Origin: Emcibacter sp.
GTDB lineage: Bacteria > Pseudomonadota > Alphaproteobacteria > Sphingomonadales > Emcibacteraceae
Assembly: GCF_963675455.1 (NCBI RefSeq)
Contig: NZ_OY776217.1
Location: 1,218,001 to 1,282,000, forward strand
Direction of reading: 5' to 3'
Length of the DNA stretch: 64,000 nt
The translations under genes were made by a program, and so were the position numbers. The notes under the pieces are model-generated. The model saw only the letters and a program-made list of their open reading frames with translations, was not told the DNA's origin and did no database searches. This document shows, one piece after another, positions 27,033-36,593 of this stretch. Numbering within the stretch: position 1 is the stretch's first letter; each line of letters opens with the position of its first letter.

Positions 27033-28160
27033 ATGAAAAATTGGATTGGATTTCCCCATCGCGAAGGTACGCATTCCCGTCAGGCCCATGTGGATCTTCC
27101 CGAAGGTACCTATGAGCGGGAAATGGGCAAGGAAGGCTTCTTTGGCCCGGCCTCCCATCTCTATCACCAGAATATACCGACCGGCTGGACAAGTTTCGAG
27201 GGACCGCTGCAGCCCCATGCCTTTGATACCAACCTTCTGAAGGATTTTGGCCCGTCCCCCTGGAATGCGGAGGATTTGATTTCCAACGCTCACATGAAAT
27301 TCCGGATCTGGAAATCATCTGAAAAGATGGATCATCTGGTGCGCAATGCGGACGGCGACGATCTTTTGTTCATTCATAACGGTGCCGGTGAGCTGTTCTG
27401 CGATTTCGGTCATCTGACCTATGAAGCGGGCGACTATCTTGTCATTCCCCGGGGCAGCATGTGGCGTATTGAACCCACGGAAAAAACCGAAATGGTCCTG
27501 GTCGAGGCCACCAACAGCAGTTATCAGCTGCCGGACAAGGGAATGCTTGGCCCCCATGCCATTTTCGATCCGGCGATCCTGGATGTGCCAGCCATTGATG
27601 ATGCTTTTAAGGCTCAGCAGGGCAACAACGAATGGCGTGTCGTGGTCAAGGCCCGTGATCAGCTCAGCACCATTACCTATCCGTTCAATCCGCTGGATGC
27701 GGCAGGCTGGAAGGGTGATCTGACAGTGGTCCGTGTGAATGTAGGGGACATCCGGCCGCTGATGAGCCATCGCTATCATCTGCCGCCCAGCGCCCATACC
27801 ACTTTTATGGCCGGCCGTTTTGTGGTCTGTACCTTTGCACCCCGGCCGATCGAAAGCGATCCCGGGGCCCTGAAGGTGCCCTTCTATCACAACAATGATG
27901 ACTATGATGAAATCATCTTCTATCATCGTGGTGACTTCTTCAGCCGCGATAATATTGAACAGGGCATGGTGACCTTCCATCCCTTCGGTTTCACCCACGG
28001 TCCGCACCCCAAGGCTTTCAAGGCCGGGGAAAAAGCGACCCGCAAGGAAACCGATGAGTATGCGATGATGATCGACACCCGTGATCCGGTGGAAATGTCC
28101 GATGCGGCTTACGGTGTGGAAAACCAGAATTATGTGAACAGCTGGAAATCCGGGGACTAG
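27033..28160 (+). CDS. hmgA: Homogentisate 1,2-dioxygenase (short form)
   Basis: This non-heme iron cupin enzyme opens the homogentisate ring to maleylacetoacetate in tyrosine and phenylalanine breakdown. The 375-residue protein is shorter than the roughly 440-residue animal and Pseudomonas type but keeps family features: HNGAGELFCDFGHLTYEAGDYLVIPRGSMWRIEP in the cupin, and the iron-ligand region HNNDDYDEIIFYHRGDFF ... FHPFGFTHGPHP. The fumarylacetoacetase and maleylacetoacetate isomerase genes follow directly, which confirms the pathway. 4-hydroxyphenylpyruvate dioxygenase is not in the window. Confidence 0.92.
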   Translation: MKNWIGFPHREGTHSRQAHVDLPEGTYEREMGKEGFFGPASHLYHQNIPTGWTSFEGPLQPHAFDTNLLKDFGPSPWNAEDLISNAHMKFRIWKSSEKMDHLVRNADGDDLLFIHNGAGELFCDFGHLTYEAGDYLVIPRGSMWRIEPTEKTEMVLVEATNSSYQLPDKGMLGPHAIFDPAILDVPAIDDAFKAQQGNNEWRVVVKARDQLSTITYPFNPLDAAGWKGDLTVVRVNVGDIRPLMSHRYHLPPSAHTTFMAGRFVVCTFAPRPIESDPGALKVPFYHNNDDYDEIIFYHRGDFFSRDNIEQGMVTFHPFGFTHGPHPKAFKAGEKATRKETDEYAMMIDTRDPVEMSDAAYGVENQNYVNSWKSGD

Positions 28161-28198
28161 GCTGTCATACTGAAAGAACGAAACAGGGAAATAAACTG

Positions 28199-29185
28199 AT
28201 GAAACTTGCCTCACTGAAATCGGGCCGCGACGGCAAACTTGTCGTGGTCAACCGCGATCTGACCAAAGCCGTCTCGGCAGATTCCGCCGCCTCAACCATG
28301 CAAATGGCGCTGGATCACTGGGCCGATGTGGAACCGCAGCTGAAAGCGATTTCCGATGACCTGAATGCAGGCAAAATCGAAGGGTTCGATTTTGATCCGG
28401 CTCAGTGCGATGCGCCGTTGCCGCGCGCCTATCACTGGGCGGACGGATCCGCTTATGTGACCCATGTGGAACTGGTGCGCAAGGCCCGCGGGGCCGAATT
28501 GCCGGCAACCTTCTGGGAAGATCCGCTGATTTATATGGGCGCATCCGATGCCTTCATCGGCCCCCGCGATCCCATTGATGTGGAAAGCGAGGACTGGGGC
28601 ATCGATTTCGAGGCCGAGATCGCGGTGATCACCGATGATGTACCGGCCGGTACTGGCCCGGTTCAGGCTCTTGACCATATCAAGCTGATCACCATCCTGA
28701 ATGATGTGTCGCTCCGCAACCTGATTCCGGCCGAGCTGGCCAAACAGTTCGGGTTTTATCAGTCCAAGCCGCAGACCGCCTTTGCGCCGGTCTTTGTCAC
28801 CCCTGATGAACTGGGCGATGCCTGGAAGGACGGCAAGCTTCATCTGCCGCTGCATGCGATCCTGAACGGTACAAAGATCGGATCGCCGAATGCCGGTATC
28901 GATATGACATTCAACTTCGGCCAACTCATTGCCCATGTGGCCAAGTCCCGTGCCCTGGAGGCCGGTACGGTGATCGGATCCGGAACCATCTCCAACAAGG
29001 GCTCGAAAGACGGTTCCTGCTGTCTGGCAGAGGTGCGTTGTCTGGAAACCATTGCCGACGGCAAGCCCAGTACACCTTTTATGAGTTTTGGCGACCGGAT
29101 CGAGATCGAAATGTTCGACGAGGACGGTAAAACCATTTTCGGCAGGATCGATCAGGTGGTGAAACAATACCACCCGCCCCGTTAA
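28199..29185 (+). CDS. fahA: Fumarylacetoacetate hydrolase family protein (fumarylacetoacetase)
   Basis: The 328-residue enzyme hydrolyses fumarylacetoacetate to fumarate and acetoacetate. It shows the FAH-fold metal site DWGIDFEAEIAVITDD and the active-site stretch LRNLIPAELAKQFGFYQSKPQTAFAPVFVTPDELG. GSGTISNKGSKDGSCCLAEVR also matches bacterial fumarylacetoacetases of this size. It lies 38 bases after hmgA and 26 bases before maiA, so the three form one operon for the last steps of tyrosine degradation. A GGGAAATAAACTG leader provides a weak ribosome-binding site. Confidence 0.92.
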   Translation: MKLASLKSGRDGKLVVVNRDLTKAVSADSAASTMQMALDHWADVEPQLKAISDDLNAGKIEGFDFDPAQCDAPLPRAYHWADGSAYVTHVELVRKARGAELPATFWEDPLIYMGASDAFIGPRDPIDVESEDWGIDFEAEIAVITDDVPAGTGPVQALDHIKLITILNDVSLRNLIPAELAKQFGFYQSKPQTAFAPVFVTPDELGDAWKDGKLHLPLHAILNGTKIGSPNAGIDMTFNFGQLIAHVAKSRALEAGTVIGSGTISNKGSKDGSCCLAEVRCLETIADGKPSTPFMSFGDRIEIEMFDEDGKTIFGRIDQVVKQYHPPR

Positions 29186-29211
29186 TTTAACGTCCGGGAA
29201 GGAAGACAGAT

Positions 29212-29850
29212 ATGCTGGCGCTTTATGGATATTACAGATCATCTGCGGCCTACCGGCTGCGCATTGCGCTGAACCTCAAGGGGCTGGACTATGAAAATAT
29301 CCCCGTCTCCCTTCTCGCCGGCGAACACCGGAACGAAGACTATCTGAAACTGAATGCCCAGGGACTGGTTCCGGCGCTCAAAGACGGCGACCTGACCCTC
29401 GGCCAGTCCATGGCCATTCTCGAGTATCTGGAGGAAACCCGTCCGGAAGCGCCGTTGCTGCCGGCGGATGCCGCGGGCCGCGCCCGGGTGCGCCAGATTG
29501 CCAACATCATCGCCTGCGATATTCATCCGCTCGATAACCTGCGGGTGCTGAAATATCTGAAGGGCGCCCTCGGCATCAGTGACGAGGCAAAGGACGACTG
29601 GTACCGGCACTGGATCCTGCTGGGTTTCGAGGCCATAGAAACCATGCTGCAGGACGGCAAAAGCGGCACATATTGCCATGGCGACAGCCCGACTTTCGCC
29701 GATGTCTGTCTGCTTCCCCAGCTCTATAATGCCCGCCGGTTCAATACGCCGCTGGATAAGTTTCCCAATATTCTGCGGATCGAGGAACTGTGCAATACGC
29801 AGGAGGCGTTCATCAAAGCCCAGCCTGAAAATCAGCCGGACGCCAAATAG
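29212..29850 (+). CDS. maiA: Maleylacetoacetate isomerase (zeta-class glutathione transferase)
   Basis: The 212-residue protein is a zeta-class GST that isomerises maleylacetoacetate to fumarylacetoacetate using glutathione. The signature SSAAYRLRIALNLKGLDYE (residues about 8-26) contains the active-site serines. GQSMAILEYLEE binds glutathione in the thioredoxin-like domain. The helical domain ends with DSPTFADVCLLPQLYNARRF. It is the third gene of the homogentisate operon. Confidence 0.94.
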   Translation: MLALYGYYRSSAAYRLRIALNLKGLDYENIPVSLLAGEHRNEDYLKLNAQGLVPALKDGDLTLGQSMAILEYLEETRPEAPLLPADAAGRARVRQIANIIACDIHPLDNLRVLKYLKGALGISDEAKDDWYRHWILLGFEAIETMLQDGKSGTYCHGDSPTFADVCLLPQLYNARRFNTPLDKFPNILRIEELCNTQEAFIKAQPENQPDAK

Positions 29851-29965
29851 CTTCCCGAGCTTCTAACTGTACCTTTAAACAGGTGCAAAAAGTCTGGCTT
29901 TGCGGCTGGCTTGCCGCTACTCTGTTTTCAAACAGTCGTTTTATATTACCTTCAGGGAGAGCAGC

Positions 29966-30736
29966 ATGAAAAATCTGTTTGATATTTCGGGCAAGATCGC
30001 CGTTGTCACCGGCGGATCACGGGGCATTGGGGCCATGATTGCCCGCGGATTTGTGGAAAACGGGGTGAAGACCTATATCTGTTCCCGTAAGCTGGAGCAG
30101 TGTCAGGCGATGGTGGAGGAGCTTGGCCGGTATGGCGAGGTCATCGGCCTGCAGGCAGACCTGTCCACCTATGAAGGCGTGACGTCATTTGCCGCGGAGA
30201 TTGCCGGGCGCGAAGACAAGATCGATATTCTGGTTAATAATGCCGGTGCGGCCTGGGCGGCGCCTATCGAGGAATTTCCCGAAGCCGGCTGGGACAAGGT
30301 GATGGATATCAACGTGAAGGGAGTTTTCTTCCTGACCCAGAAGCTGTTGCCGTTGTTGAAGAAGTCCGGCACGGCCGAGGATCCGGCCCGGGTCGTCAAT
30401 GTGGGCAGTGTGGACGGGCAGCATGTGCCGGAACCGGAAACCTACAGTTATTCGGCCAGCAAGGCAGCGGTGCTGCATATGACCCGTGTTCTGGCCAAAC
30501 GGCTGGCGCCTGACCATATCAATGTGACAGCCATTGCCCCCGGACCATTCCCCAGCGCCATGACCAAAGGCCTTTTTGATGCCATGGGGGAACGCATGCT
30601 GGATGAGATTCCCCTGCGCCGCATTGGCACGCCCGAGGATATGGCCGGGGTGGCCATTTACCTGTGCAGCCGGGCCGGTGCTTATGTTACCGGGGCAACC
30701 GTGACCGTGGACGGCGGCTGGGCGACGACCGTTTAG
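29966..30736 (+). CDS. SDR-family oxidoreductase
   Basis: The 256-residue short-chain dehydrogenase has the cofactor motif TGGSRGIGAM, NNAGAAW, and catalytic Ser/Tyr/Lys (NVGSVDG ... YSYSASKAAV). It ends with VTGATVTVDGGW. The start at ATG 29966 has AGGGAGAG six bases upstream. It follows maiA by 115 bases, with no strong terminator between, and could be transcribed with it or from its own promoter. It resembles RhlG-like 3-oxoacyl reductases, but no substrate can be assigned. Confidence 0.85.
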   Translation: MKNLFDISGKIAVVTGGSRGIGAMIARGFVENGVKTYICSRKLEQCQAMVEELGRYGEVIGLQADLSTYEGVTSFAAEIAGREDKIDILVNNAGAAWAAPIEEFPEAGWDKVMDINVKGVFFLTQKLLPLLKKSGTAEDPARVVNVGSVDGQHVPEPETYSYSASKAAVLHMTRVLAKRLAPDHINVTAIAPGPFPSAMTKGLFDAMGERMLDEIPLRRIGTPEDMAGVAIYLCSRAGAYVTGATVTVDGGWATTV

Positions 30737-30745
30737 TGCTGATTC

Positions 30746-31870
30746 CTAGAGCCGGGGCAGGATCGCCAGCAGGGCATCCAGACTGGACCGGCCAAGTTTG
30801 GCGGCCCGGTCCGGTGACCAGCCGCTTTCCGGGTAAGGGGTCTTTTCCGTATCCTTGAACGGCATTTCCAGGGTCATTGAGACCGCGTTATAGCGGTGGG
30901 CGAACTGGTTTGTCGCCATGCCCAGATTTCCCTTGCCGGCGGCTGATTTTGGATAGCCGACTTCGGTCTGGAAATCAGGTGATATTTTCTCCAGCTGTTC
31001 CATATATTCATAGGCCAGGTCAAGCTGGGCTTCGTCAATGTCCGGCACACCTTCGAAACAGGCGATGAAATTATAGGGCAGGGCCTCGTCGCCGTGAACG
31101 TCGAGGATGAAATCAATGCCGGTCTCGTCCATTTTACCGCGCACGTAAGCCACTTCCGGCTCGGTGCTGAAGTCCGGATCTTCCCACACCCGGTTGAGAT
31201 TGATACCGGCCGCATTGGTGCGCAGATGACCGCGGCGGCTGCCGTCCGGGTTCATGTTGGGCACGGCATAAAAGACACATTTTTCCAGCAGGGTGCGGCT
31301 GACCGGATCATCGTCATCCAGAAGCCGGCCGAGCATGCCTTCCATGAACCATTCGGCCATGGTTTCGCCCGGATGCTGGCGGGCAATATACCAGATTACT
31401 TTCTTGTCCTTGGCCGGCGTGCCGATGGTCAGCAGATCCATGTCCTGGCCGTCCAGTGTCTCGCCAATGCAGTGCAGGCTGACCTTTTCATCTGCGGCGC
31501 ACTGGGCGATCAGGTCGTGATGGCGCTCCATGCTGTAGGGGGCGAAATAGGCATAATAGACGCAGTCGGTTTCCGGCACGTGATGGATGGTCAGGGTGCC
31601 GTCCTTATAGACGGTGCTGACCCGGAACCAGTCTTCGCGGTCATAGGAAGCCACGACCTGGTAATTTTCCCAGCCTTGTGGATAGGCGGCGTTCGCCACA
31701 TCCTCGATGCTTAGCGCACAGAGCTGTCCCTTGGCGCCGGTCATGCGGAAATAGAACCACTGGTAAAAGTCGGATTTATTGTCTTTGCGGATATGGAGGC
31801 GGATGTTGGACGGATTTTCCGCCTCGACCACTTCAATATTGCCGCCATCGAAATCGCTGCTGATTTTCAT
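30746..31870 (-). CDS. M14-family metallocarboxypeptidase (cytosolic carboxypeptidase-like)
   Basis: This 374-residue zinc carboxypeptidase belongs to the group that includes eukaryotic cytosolic carboxypeptidases. An N-terminal beta-sandwich (residues about 1-120) precedes the catalytic domain, the layout of that group. Zinc ligands are in RQHPGETMAEWF (HxxE, about residue 168) and LDVHGDEALPY (His, about 262). Substrate-contact NMNPDGSRRGHLRTNAAGINLNR is also present. No signal peptide is seen, so it is cytoplasmic. Bacterial substrates are unknown. It is convergent with the SDR gene, nine bases away. Confidence 0.88.
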   Translation of the reverse strand: MKISSDFDGGNIEVVEAENPSNIRLHIRKDNKSDFYQWFYFRMTGAKGQLCALSIEDVANAAYPQGWENYQVVASYDREDWFRVSTVYKDGTLTIHHVPETDCVYYAYFAPYSMERHHDLIAQCAADEKVSLHCIGETLDGQDMDLLTIGTPAKDKKVIWYIARQHPGETMAEWFMEGMLGRLLDDDDPVSRTLLEKCVFYAVPNMNPDGSRRGHLRTNAAGINLNRVWEDPDFSTEPEVAYVRGKMDETGIDFILDVHGDEALPYNFIACFEGVPDIDEAQLDLAYEYMEQLEKISPDFQTEVGYPKSAAGKGNLGMATNQFAHRYNAVSMTLEMPFKDTEKTPYPESGWSPDRAAKLGRSSLDALLAILPRL

Positions 31871-32188
31871 TTTCTATCCCCGGCTGTTGTTTCTGTTTCC
31901 TTATACGGTTCCTTGCCCGGCTTTGCAATCGGTGGAAAAGAGGGGCAAGTGGAAAAACCGTTTCCTGCGGACAGGGAGGTCATTTCCGGAATCTTTTTCG
32001 GTGCGGAAAATATTGTATAAAATTTTTCACTGTTTTATGGTTTGACCAATGCAACAGCGTGACAGGGCCGCACAATTCTGCCAAACTGCCCGCTTTGAAA
32101 TTCAGTGAACACCCAAAAATAACAAAAAGGGGAAGAATATGTCCGTCGTACGTAACCGTCTGCTCAATCCAGTAGGGGGGAGGTGTCT
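31871..32188. promoter_or_regulatory. Divergent intergenic region before the peptide transporter
   Basis: These 318 bases lie between the divergent carboxypeptidase and POT transporter genes. The middle (about 31995-32045) is AT-rich and includes TATAAAATTTTTC, a plausible promoter element. A strong AGGGGGGAGG ribosome-binding region at 32174-32183 serves the transporter. I see no gene or long palindrome. Confidence 0.4.
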
Positions 32189-33736
32189 ATGACTTCTGTC
32201 TCTGAAAGTCTGCGTGAAGGATCCCAGCAGCGGGAACTCCTTGGTCATCCGGTAGGCCTGTCGATTTGTTTCCTGACCGAAATGTGGGAGCGTTTCTCTT
32301 ATTACGGCATGCGGACCATTCTGGTGCTGTATCTGGTGAAATACCATATGTTCAGCACCGAAAAAGCCAGCATGATTTACGGCGCCTATGCGGGGCTGGT
32401 CTATATGATGCCGATCATCGGCGGTTATATGGCTGACCGCTTCCTCGGCAGCCGCAAGGCGGTGACCTACGGGGCCCTGTTGCTGGTGGCCGGGCACGGC
32501 TTGATGGCCTTTCACGGCCCACAGGCCTATCTCGATGGCGACACGGTTGTCCGCAATGACTTCTACCTGAATATATTCTTCCTGGCCCTGGCGCTGATCA
32601 TCACCGGCGTCGGATTCCTGAAGGCCAATATTTCCACCATTGTCGGTGCGCTGTACGGCCCGAGAGACCCGCGCCGGGATGGCGGTTTCTCCATTTTCTA
32701 CATGGGTATTAACCTAGGATCCGTCTTTTCCACAGCCCTTGTCGGGTATGTGGGTGAAGTGCACGGCTGGAACTATGGTTTCGGTCTTGCCGGCATCGGC
32801 ATGCTGTTCGGCCTTCTGGTCTTTCTTTGGGGTCAGCGTTATCTTGATGGCCGGGCCGAACCGTCTAATCCCGCAGTGCTGAAGGAAAAATCTCCGATCG
32901 GCCTGAACAAGGAATGGACCATTTACCTGGGCGGCCTGGCGCTGGTCGGTTTCAGCTGGCTGCTGATGCAGTATCAGGATTTTGTCGGCAGTGTGTTGTA
33001 TTTTGTCGGGCCACTGATGCTTCTGGTGATTATCGTTTACGGCGTAACCCAGTGCACCAAGATCGAGCGGGAAAGGCTTTATGTCGCCTGTTTCCTGATT
33101 TCCGTGCAGTCCGTTTTCTGGGCCCTCTTCGAACAGCAGGCCGCCAGCCTGACCCTGCTGGCGGATGAGCAGTTTGACTTGAACTTCCTGGGCATGACTT
33201 GGCTGGCGTCGCAGGTTCAGCTGTTGAACCCGGGCTTCATCGTCCTGTTTGCGCCGGTGCTGGCCTGGCTCTGGGTGAGCCTCGCCAATAAAGGCTGGGA
33301 ACCTTCCACACCGGCTAAATTTGCTATTGCCATGCTTCTGATCGGCCTTGGTTATGTGGTCTTTTCCTGGGGTATGAGCCTCGACGACAGCACCAGCAAG
33401 AGCTTCCTGTGGATGGTCTTTATCTACCTGTCCCTGACCATTGCCGAACTGTGCCTGAGCCCGGTCGGCCTGTCCATGGTGACCAAACTCAGTGTCGGGA
33501 AAATCGTCGGAATGGTCATGGGCACCTGGTTCCTGTGGACGGCCATGGGTAACTTTGTGGCCGGCGTCATCAGCTCTTGGACCGGCAGTGGCGGTCATGG
33601 CGGCGAGAGCGGCAATCTGGATGTGGTCGCGACCATGGAGGTCTACACCAATATCGGTCTTATCAGTATTGGTGTTGGTGTCTTTATCCTGATCCTCACA
33701 CCATTGTTGAAAAAATATATGCACGGCGTCCACTAG
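32189..33736 (+). CDS. Proton-dependent oligopeptide transporter (POT/PTR family)
   Basis: This 515-residue inner-membrane symporter imports di- and tripeptides with protons. The diagnostic ExxER motif is in TEMWERFSYYGMR (TM1), and FYMGINLGSVFSTALVGYVGE is the second PTR signature. About 14 membrane helices are seen. ATG 32189 is favoured because GGGGAGG is five to six bases upstream; the GTG at 32183 overlaps it. The neighbouring intracellular carboxypeptidase could act on imported peptides, though the genes are divergent. Confidence 0.92.
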   Translation: MTSVSESLREGSQQRELLGHPVGLSICFLTEMWERFSYYGMRTILVLYLVKYHMFSTEKASMIYGAYAGLVYMMPIIGGYMADRFLGSRKAVTYGALLLVAGHGLMAFHGPQAYLDGDTVVRNDFYLNIFFLALALIITGVGFLKANISTIVGALYGPRDPRRDGGFSIFYMGINLGSVFSTALVGYVGEVHGWNYGFGLAGIGMLFGLLVFLWGQRYLDGRAEPSNPAVLKEKSPIGLNKEWTIYLGGLALVGFSWLLMQYQDFVGSVLYFVGPLMLLVIIVYGVTQCTKIERERLYVACFLISVQSVFWALFEQQAASLTLLADEQFDLNFLGMTWLASQVQLLNPGFIVLFAPVLAWLWVSLANKGWEPSTPAKFAIAMLLIGLGYVVFSWGMSLDDSTSKSFLWMVFIYLSLTIAELCLSPVGLSMVTKLSVGKIVGMVMGTWFLWTAMGNFVAGVISSWTGSGGHGGESGNLDVVATMEVYTNIGLISIGVGVFILILTPLLKKYMHGVH

Positions 33737-33759
33737 GCTTCCTGCAAAATCAGATATAA

Positions 33760-33796
33760 AAAAATGCTGCACCCGACAGGTGCAGCATTTTTCTTT
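33760..33796. terminator. Bidirectional intrinsic terminator
   Basis: A 14-bp perfect stem (AAAAATGCTGCACC at 33760-33773 with GGTGCAGCATTTTT at 33779-33792) has a five-base loop. It separates the convergent peptide transporter and aquaporin genes. Its right arm recurs twice near 34588-34621. Confidence 0.92.
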
Positions 33797-33813
33797 TGGG
33801 TAAAGGTTGCTGT

Positions 33814-34500
33814 CTAGTCTTTGTCGATGAATTTATAGACAAAACCGGCAACCGCCGCCCCGGCAATCGGAGCCAGCCAGAAGATCCACAGCTGCTGCAG
33901 GGCGATGCCGCCTTCCAAGAGGGCCGGGCCGGTGCTGCGGGCCGGGTTGACCGAAGTATTGGTGACCGGAATGCTGATCAGATGGATCAGGGTCAGGGTG
34001 AGGCCGATGGCCAGCGGGGCAAACCCGGCGGGTGCCTTCTTGCTGGTGACGCCAAGGATGACCAGCAGGAACATGAAGGTCATGACCACTTCCGTAATGA
34101 TGCCCGCCTGCATACTGTAAAGTCCCGGGGAATGGGTGCTGACGCCATTGGAGGCAAGTCCGCCTTCATAGCCACTGGCGCCGGACGCAATCATCGACAA
34201 CAGAGCCGCAGCAGCGATGGCGCCGAGAACCTGGATGATGACATAAGGAACAAGCTCCTTTTTGTCGAACCTGCCGGCCACGCAGAGCCCAACGGAAACC
34301 GCCGGATTGAAATGACCGCCGGATATGTGCCCGACGGCATAGGCCATGGTCACCACCGTCAGGCCAAAAGCCAGGGAAACCCCCAGCAGACCGATCCCCA
34401 CGGTACCGAATTTTGCGGCCAGCACAGCACTGCCGCATCCTCCCAGAACGAGCCAGAATGTTCCGAAGAATTCTGCCATTAATTTGTTAGACAACCCCAT
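33814..34500 (-). CDS. aqpZ: Aquaporin Z
   Basis: This is a 228-residue six-helix MIP channel with the two NPA boxes ([10 protein letters not shown], about residues 61-70, and [10 protein letters not shown], about 183-192). It also has the selectivity-filter context of AqpZ rather than the glycerol facilitator: short loops and the water-channel Arg after the second [24 protein letters not shown] at the N-terminus is typical. It conducts water across the inner membrane. It is monocistronic and flanked by repeated TGCAGCATTTTT elements. Confidence 0.94.
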   Translation of the reverse strand: MGLSNKLMAEFFGTFWLVLGGCGSAVLAAKFGTVGIGLLGVSLAFGLTVVTMAYAVGHISGGHFNPAVSVGLCVAGRFDKKELVPYVIIQVLGAIAAAALLSMIASGASGYEGGLASNGVSTHSPGLYSMQAGIITEVVMTFMFLLVILGVTSKKAPAGFAPLAIGLTLTLIHLISIPVTNTSVNPARSTGPALLEGGIALQQLWIFWLAPIAGAAVAGFVYKFIDKD

Positions 34501-34570
34501 ATTTCAATTCCCTCTATTGTTGGTTTGGAGGGAAAGTATATGTGATTTACGGACAATTCAGAAGCAACTT

Positions 34571-34621
34571 ATGCTGCGCTCGAAGGATGCAGCATTTTTG
34601 CACTATAGGTGCAGCATTTTT
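34571..34621. repeat. TGCAGCATTTTT repeats upstream of aqpZ
   Basis: TGCAGCATTTTT occurs at 34588-34599 and 34610-34621, 22 bases apart, and a third time in the terminator at 33781-33792. The 14-base GGTGCAGCATTTTT is exact at 33779-33792 and 34608-34621, bracketing aqpZ. ATGCTGC at 34571-34577 is the inverse of GCAGCAT at 34589-34595. Confidence 0.6.
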
Positions 34622-34636
34622 TACGGGCTGTTGAAT

Positions 34637-36442
34637 TTATTGGCTGTCGATTTCCTCGCGCAGCATTTCAAGCTCCAGCCATTCTTCTTCTTTGGCGGCT
34701 AGGTCGGTCTGGGACTTTTCCAGATCCTTTGACAGCAGGGCAAAACCGTTCGGGTCTTTGGTGTAAAAGTCCGGTTCCCCCAGTTTGGCTCCGATTTTTG
34801 CAATTCGCTGTTCCAGCGCCGCCATTTCACCGGGCAGTTTGGCAAGCCGGTCCCTGTGTTTGAAGCTGAGTTTTTTGCTTTCCCGCTGGACCGGCTTTGC
34901 AGCTTCTGTCTTTTGTGTTTTGACCGGTTCGGCATCTGTCTGTGGTGTCACATTGCTGCGCTGGCGCAGATAGTCCTGATAGCCGCCGGCATATTCGGTG
35001 ATCTTGCCGTCGCCTTCCATAACGATGGTGGAGGTGACGATCCGGTCGAGGAAATCGCGGTCATGGCTGACCAGAAGCAGGGTGCCGTCATAATCGTTGA
35101 GAGTCTCCTGCAGCAGGTCCAGCGTGTCCATATCCAGATCGTTGGTCGGTTCGTCGAGGATCAGGAAATTGGTCGGCATGGCCAGGGTCTTGGCCAACAG
35201 CAGCCGGTTGCGCTCGCCGCCGCTGAGGGCGCTTACCTGGGTGTGGGCCTGCCCAGCGTCAAACAGGAATTCCTTCATATAGGAAATGATGTGTTTTGAA
35301 TGACCGCGTACCATGATGTGGTCGCCGCCGTCGCTCAGCGTTTCCCAGACTGTGTTGCTGTCTTTCAAAAGACCGCGTTGCTGATCCAGATAGGTGGGTT
35401 CCAGATTGGTGCCCAGCTTGACTGTGCCCTGGTCGGGCTCGATTTCCTTGGTCAGGATTTTCAGCAGGGTCGATTTTCCTGCGCCGTTGGGGCCGATGAT
35501 GCCAATGCGGTCGCCGCGCAGGATGCGCAGGGAGAAATCCTCGAGAATTATTTTGTCGCCATAGGATTTATAGACCTTGTGCGCCTCGATCACCTTTTTG
35601 CCGCTGCTTTTACCACTGTCGGTTTCCAGCTTGACCTGGCCGGTTTCCTTGATTTGTTTGGCCCGTTCATCCCTGAGCGCCCACAGGGCCCGCATGCGGC
35701 CCATGTTGCGTTTGCGCCGGGCGGTGATGCCCTTGTGCGACCAGTCGGTTTCCTTCTCGATCAGCTTGTCCAGCTTGGCCCGTTCAACCCGCTCCTGTTC
35801 GAGGATGGTTTCAGCCCACTCCTCGAAATGGGCAAAGCCCTTGTCCAGACGGCGCACCTTGCCGCGGTCGAGCCAGAAGGTGCAGTTGGTCAGGTTATTG
35901 AGGAAGGTGCGGTCATGGCTGATGATCACCAGCGCGCCGCGGAATTCGCGAAGCTTGTTTTCCAGCCATTCGATGGTGGCGATGTCCAGATGGTTGGTGG
36001 GCTCATCCAGCAGCAGGATGTCGGCCTCGCTGACCAGGGCCCGGGCGATGGCGGCCCGGCGGCGCTCGCCGCCGGACAGGTTGGCTGTTTCCAGGTCGGC
36101 CTCGAGGCCAATGTCTTCCAGAATGATATCCACCTGGAACAGATCGTCGCGGGAGGCTTCCGGCAGGCCGGTCTCCACATAGTCGCGCACGGTCTTCCAC
36201 TGTGACAGATCGGGTTCCTGCTCCAGATAGGTGATATGGGTGCCCGGCTGGACAAAGTGCTCGCCGCTGTCCGCCTCGACGGATCCGGCGATGACTTTCA
36301 TCAGGGTGGATTTGCCGGAGCCGTTACGGCCGACCAGGCAGATGCGGTCACGTTCGCCGATATAAAGCTCGACGCCGTCAAACAGCGGATCAGGGCCGTA
36401 ACGAAGGGAAATATCCTGTAGTGTCAGTAAGGGGGGCGCCAT
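34637..36442 (-). CDS. uup: ABC-F family ATPase Uup
   Basis: This is a 601-residue soluble protein with two ABC ATPase domains and no membrane segments. Walker A motifs are GRNGSGKST and GPNGAGKST; signature motifs are LSGGERRRAAIA and LSGGERNRLLLA; Walker B motifs are LLLDEPTNHLD and LILDEPTNDLD. The linker between them and the positively charged C-terminal coiled coil (SFKHRDRLAKLPGEMAALEQRIAKI) are typical of Uup. It is thought to act on ribosomes or branched DNA. ATG 36442 (MAPPLLTL) is chosen because AGGA precedes it; the frame extends upstream without homology. Confidence 0.91.
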   Translation of the reverse strand: MAPPLLTLQDISLRYGPDPLFDGVELYIGERDRICLVGRNGSGKSTLMKVIAGSVEADSGEHFVQPGTHITYLEQEPDLSQWKTVRDYVETGLPEASRDDLFQVDIILEDIGLEADLETANLSGGERRRAAIARALVSEADILLLDEPTNHLDIATIEWLENKLREFRGALVIISHDRTFLNNLTNCTFWLDRGKVRRLDKGFAHFEEWAETILEQERVERAKLDKLIEKETDWSHKGITARRKRNMGRMRALWALRDERAKQIKETGQVKLETDSGKSSGKKVIEAHKVYKSYGDKIILEDFSLRILRGDRIGIIGPNGAGKSTLLKILTKEIEPDQGTVKLGTNLEPTYLDQQRGLLKDSNTVWETLSDGGDHIMVRGHSKHIISYMKEFLFDAGQAHTQVSALSGGERNRLLLAKTLAMPTNFLILDEPTNDLDMDTLDLLQETLNDYDGTLLLVSHDRDFLDRIVTSTIVMEGDGKITEYAGGYQDYLRQRSNVTPQTDAEPVKTQKTEAAKPVQRESKKLSFKHRDRLAKLPGEMAALEQRIAKIGAKLGEPDFYTKDPNGFALLSKDLEKSQTDLAAKEEEWLELEMLREEIDSQ

Positions 36443-36593
36443 GAAATATCCTGTAAAAATATTGCTCCTTCTAGCCTGAGAGGGGGGCGGTTCGCAAGAG
36501 GTAACTTTTGATCGCGGGCCGCTCTCGCTATTGTGAAGATCTGTTAATGGTATGCTCAGACAGGACAGGGTAGGATATGATCCGTAACCAAGC

